From an uncultured candidate division Zixibacteria bacterium (GTDB lineage: Bacteria; Zixibacteria; MSB-5A5; GN15; FEB-12): DNA of 27,560 nt. The notes beneath the pieces were generated by a model that saw only the letters and a list, made by a program, of their open reading frames with translations, was not told the origin of the DNA and searched no databases. Where the stretch lies: assembly GCA_913009765.1 (NCBI GenBank), contig CAJVYT010000011.1, forward strand, positions 1 to 27,560, written 5' to 3'. Every line of letters starts with the position of its first letter. The stretch's first letter is position 1. Positions 25,096 through 27,560 of the stretch are shown piece after piece. A program made the translations under genes and the position numbers.

Positions 25096-26199
25096 ATGAA
25101 GATAGGTATAAATGCCACATTTCTCAATGAAAAGCCAACTGGTGTTGGAGTCTTCACAAGGGAGGTTTCTGCTCGTCTCTGTGCATTAAACAAAGGCACA
25201 CTTGTGTTTACCTCTGTATCATTGAATACTGCTCAGGAGATACAGATAAGGAAAACACCTATCAGGATTAGAGGTTCGTTAAAACTATCAAATAATTTAA
25301 GCAGACTCATATACAATAATACAGTACTGCCTGCTATGGTGAAAAAACATGCTATTAATCCACTATATTGTCCTATAATGGAATTTCCCTTTGTCCCATT
25401 GTCACCACTGATAGTAACAGTACACGACTTACATCCTGTTTATTTCGAGAAACAGTTTGGACTCGCAGGGAGCTATTTCAAACTTTCCCTGAAACTATTG
25501 TCCAGATTTGCCCGGAGGGTCATAGTACCCTCAAATTTTGTAAAGAGAGAGCTTTTGAAAGCGGTTAAAATAAGAAGTGATATTATTGATGTTATACCCA
25601 ATGGTTATGATTCTACCCTCTTCAAACCTCAAAGCAATGAACTGAAACAGTCTTTTTTAGAAACTTATGGCATAAGATGGCCATTTATCCTTTTTGTAGG
25701 CAGTCTATTCCCGTATAAAAATGTTAAGACCCTGTTAAAGGCTTTTTTAGACATAAAAGGCCGTATCCCTCATTCGTTGATAGTCATTGGCAGAAAGGAG
25801 TTGTCACCTGAGAGCCTCCAAGAAGATGAAAGGATCATTTATCTGAATTATGTCAGAGCTGAGGAAATTCCCAAGTTTTATTCATATGCTGATTTGTTGG
25901 TGCATCCATCGCTGACGGAGGGGTTTGGAATGACCGTTTTGGAGGCGATGGCCTGCGGTACACCTGTCATTTCTTCTAACGGGGGGGCACTGCCTGAGGT
26001 GGTTGGAGACGGGGGGATACTTTTTGACCCAACAGACAGTCGGGCATTGAGAGAGAAAATTCTGCAAGTCATTAAAAATGAAGGTCTGCGTAAGGAGCTG
26101 ATAGAAAAAGGATTCAGACAGGTAAAGAGATTTTCATGGGACAGTACAGCGGAAGGTATCCTTCAGACATGTGAGAAGGCATTGAGTGGAATGAAATGA
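25096..26199 (+). CDS. Glycosyltransferase family 4 protein
   Basis: This 367-residue GT-B enzyme with full classical GT4 features catalyses retaining transfer from a nucleotide sugar. Motifs in order: the Gly-rich acceptor-site loop PTGVGVFTRE (14-23), VTVHDLHP (107-114), VIPNGYD, donor-domain start FILFVGSLFPYKNVKTLLKAF (197-217), and the EX7E motif HPSLTEGFGMTVLEAM with E275 and E283. The last part, GTPVISSNGGALPEVVG, is typical of mannosyltransferase-like members such as WbaZ/MtfB relatives, though donor choice cannot be settled. ATG is preceded directly by GGAGAG and, at better spacing, by AAGG. It is the last gene of the glycosyltransferase run; a 237-bp gap follows. Confidence 0.92.
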   Translation: MKIGINATFLNEKPTGVGVFTREVSARLCALNKGTLVFTSVSLNTAQEIQIRKTPIRIRGSLKLSNNLSRLIYNNTVLPAMVKKHAINPLYCPIMEFPFVPLSPLIVTVHDLHPVYFEKQFGLAGSYFKLSLKLLSRFARRVIVPSNFVKRELLKAVKIRSDIIDVIPNGYDSTLFKPQSNELKQSFLETYGIRWPFILFVGSLFPYKNVKTLLKAFLDIKGRIPHSLIVIGRKELSPESLQEDERIIYLNYVRAEEIPKFYSYADLLVHPSLTEGFGMTVLEAMACGTPVISSNGGALPEVVGDGGILFDPTDSRALREKILQVIKNEGLRKELIEKGFRQVKRFSWDSTAEGILQTCEKALSGMK

Positions 26200-26318
26200 G
26201 AACCCTTCATCTCCTCAAAAGGAGTCTTGACATAGTATAAGGATTTTTTGGTTTTCGCTTCTTTTTTCCTTGTCTCAGGAGTAGATTGCATTGTCCATTC
26301 TTAGGGTCCACCTGAACA

Positions 26319-26348
26319 TTGTAGGGAGATGCAGGATACTGATATAAT
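26319..26348 (+). promoter_or_regulatory. Sigma-70-like promoter for the PAPS-reductase-like gene
   Basis: TTGTAG (26319-26324), 18-bp spacer and a perfect TATAAT (26343-26348), 88 bases upstream of the GTG start. The rest of the 26200-26436 gap shows no gene. Confidence 0.4.
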
Positions 26349-26436
26349 AAAACCTGATTTCTGATTCTCATTGTGAATCGACTGTTAAGAAAGTCTGCCT
26401 GTTATCCGGCAAATTCAATAAATTAAAGAGCCTACT

Positions 26437-27132
26437 GTGGAGATAAAAGAAGATAAAAGTGTTGCCTTTCAGCCGCTTGAGAGGAAGATTCAAAAGAGTA
26501 TTGATGTAATCCTGGAGGCAGAGCGGATGTTTGGCAAAGACGGTGTAGGTATAGCCTGGACCGGTGGCAAAGACTCTACAACTTTACTCCACCTTGTAAA
26601 ATCTGTATATGAAGGTAATCTTCCGTTCCGGATAATAAATATTGATACATCAGTAAAATTCAAAGAGATTTATGACTTCAGGGACAGGATGGCAATGGAG
26701 TGGGATCTGAAATTGGTAATTCTTAAAGATGAAGATGCAAGAAAGGTAATAGAGTCTTCCAGAAACCCTGGTGAGTGCTGCTATCTTTTGAAGACAAAGG
26801 TGCTCAATGATGGTATAAAGAGATACGGGATTAAGGCACTAATGACAGGGATTCGTTGGGATGAACAGATAGCCAGAGCGAATGAGAAATACTTTTCCGG
26901 GAGAGAAGATCATATCAGAGTAAATCCGATGCTGCATTTCATGGAGAAGGACATCTGGGAGTATATAAGGAAGAAGAATGTTCCTTATTGTGAGCTTTAT
27001 GATAAGGGATACAGGAGCCTTGGATGTGCACCATGTACTGAGCCTGACTCCTCCGGAGGGCCGGAAAGGGGTGGCAGGGCACTTGACAAAGAAGAGATTA
27101 TGGAGAATTTGAGAAACCTTGGATACTTTTAA
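26437..27132 (+). CDS. PAPS/APS reductase superfamily protein with CC...CXXC cysteines
   Basis: This 231-residue adenine-nucleotide alpha-hydrolase-fold protein has the PP-loop WTGGKDSTTLLHL at residues 41-53. Four cysteines, C114-C115 in GECCYLLKT and C197/C200 in LGCAPCTEPD, are spaced 82 residues apart, as in [4Fe-4S] APS reductases. The C-terminus reads ERGGRALDKEE...LGYF, which resembles the ERxGR...GYF ending of the CysD sulfate adenylyltransferase subunit. The ECGLH catalytic cysteine tail of true CysH is missing. So the reaction is uncertain: it may bind APS/PAPS or ATP plus a cluster but should not reduce APS in the usual way. GTG start with only a weak ribosome site. Eleven bases separate it from a sulfatase-superfamily gene, so the two probably act together on a sulfo- or phospho-modified glycan. 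Confidence 0.82.
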   Translation: MEIKEDKSVAFQPLERKIQKSIDVILEAERMFGKDGVGIAWTGGKDSTTLLHLVKSVYEGNLPFRIINIDTSVKFKEIYDFRDRMAMEWDLKLVILKDEDARKVIESSRNPGECCYLLKTKVLNDGIKRYGIKALMTGIRWDEQIARANEKYFSGREDHIRVNPMLHFMEKDIWEYIRKKNVPYCELYDKGYRSLGCAPCTEPDSSGGPERGGRALDKEEIMENLRNLGYF

Positions 27133-27143
27133 TTACTACTCCC

Positions 27144-27560
27144 ATGGCAAAGAATATAATATTAATCTCCATAGATAACCTCAGATATGATTGTGTTGGT
27201 TATCAGCCTTACAGGAAGGAACTTCAGGAATATGATGTCTTGAAGTACCTTGAGACGCCTACCCTCGACAGCATTGCCGAAAAGAGTCTCTGCTTTACAC
27301 AGTGCATAAGCACCAATACCTATACGACTGCCGCCCATGCGAGTGTTTTTACCGGTCTTTACCCGCCCATGCATGGCGTAAGGGAGTTCTATGGTAAGAG
27401 ATTGAGCAGTAATGTTTATACCCTTGCAGAGATTCTGAAGGTCCATGGTTATAAGACGGTAATGTTTACAGATACACTGCAGCATTTTAAGTCTACGGAT
27501 CTTGTAAGGGGATTTGATCATGTTTTTTCTAAAGATGAGAACAGTTTAATCGGGTTGAGA
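27144..27560 (+). CDS. Sulfatase / alkaline phosphatase superfamily enzyme (3' end missing)
   Basis: The first 139 residues are present; the frame stays open to the window edge. It shows the superfamily start IILISIDNLRYD with metal-binding D11/N12 and the active-site segment STNTYTTAAHASVFTGLYP (residues 57-74). In formylglycine sulfatases this site is C/S-x-P-x-R; here it is T-A-A-H with T61/T62 and H65, and no Cys or Ser that could become formylglycine. The layout TxxHASxxTGLYPxxHGVR matches PF00884 members that act as phosphodiesterases or phosphoryl/phosphoethanolamine transferases and some uncharacterised 'sulfatases'. No signal peptide or membrane helix is seen in this part, so a cytoplasmic enzyme is possible. 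It lies 11 bases after the PAPS-reductase-like gene. ATG has no clear Shine-Dalgarno, which suggests translational coupling. Confidence 0.8.
   Translation, partial: MAKNIILISIDNLRYDCVGYQPYRKELQEYDVLKYLETPTLDSIAEKSLCFTQCISTNTYTTAAHASVFTGLYPPMHGVREFYGKRLSSNVYTLAEILKVHGYKTVMFTDTLQHFKSTDLVRGFDHVFSKDENSLIGLR

Overview
The window comes from a bacterial chromosome, probably an uncultured, moderately AT-rich Gram-negative lineage. The mix of small protein families (UPF0175, AAA_14/DUF4143, DUF5678), the 45-residue VCBS-like secreted repeats and the GGAATGAC-type palindromes reminds me of Nitrospirota or former Deltaproteobacteria. That placement is an impression, because no rRNA or tRNA marker is present. 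All genes lie inside, or interrupt, a large surface-polysaccharide region.

Layout. (1) 1-1852: the 3' end of a Wzt-like polysaccharide-export ABC ATPase, two tandem MITE-like elements, then GDP-L-fucose synthase (fcl) reading out of the second element. (2) 1998-5500: an islet of small accessory modules. It holds a UPF0175 protein without its usual PIN-like partner, a convergent AAA_14/DUF4143 ATPase, an overlapping pair of DUF5678 and a retropepsin-like aspartic protease, and a decayed XRE regulator cut from its probable operator by a third, inverted MITE copy. A gene-less stretch here carries a sigma-54-like promoter and a hairpin. (3) 5891-15267: a two-gene exoprotein unit ending in a terminator. 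It encodes a 2144-residue mosaic secreted protein (Ig, FN3, BACON, a seven-repeat propeller, beta-helix) and a secreted subtilisin-like S8 protease. Both carry the same tandem 45-residue C-terminal repeats. (4) 15893-26199: a glycan assembly cluster. It starts with a decayed glycosyltransferase-linker pseudogene, followed by two chimeric proteins (methyltransferase-coiled coil-GT2-GT4 and GT4-coiled coil-methyltransferase), then a GT2, a GT4, UDP-GlcNAc 2-epimerase (wecB) and a further GT4. (5) 26437-27560: a PAPS/APS-reductase-superfamily protein with a CC...CXXC cysteine set, and the 5' part of a sulfatase/alkaline-phosphatase-superfamily enzyme that runs off the window.

Working together: WecB would supply UDP-ManNAc and Fcl GDP-fucose. 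The GT2/GT4 enzymes and chimeras would build and methylate the glycan, the ABC transporter would export it, and the last two genes may add or remove a sulfo or phospho group. The exoprotein and protease pair probably work at the same cell surface. Direct sequence observations are ORFs, motifs, repeats, frameshifts and hairpins. Functions come from family knowledge, and the system-level picture is inference.
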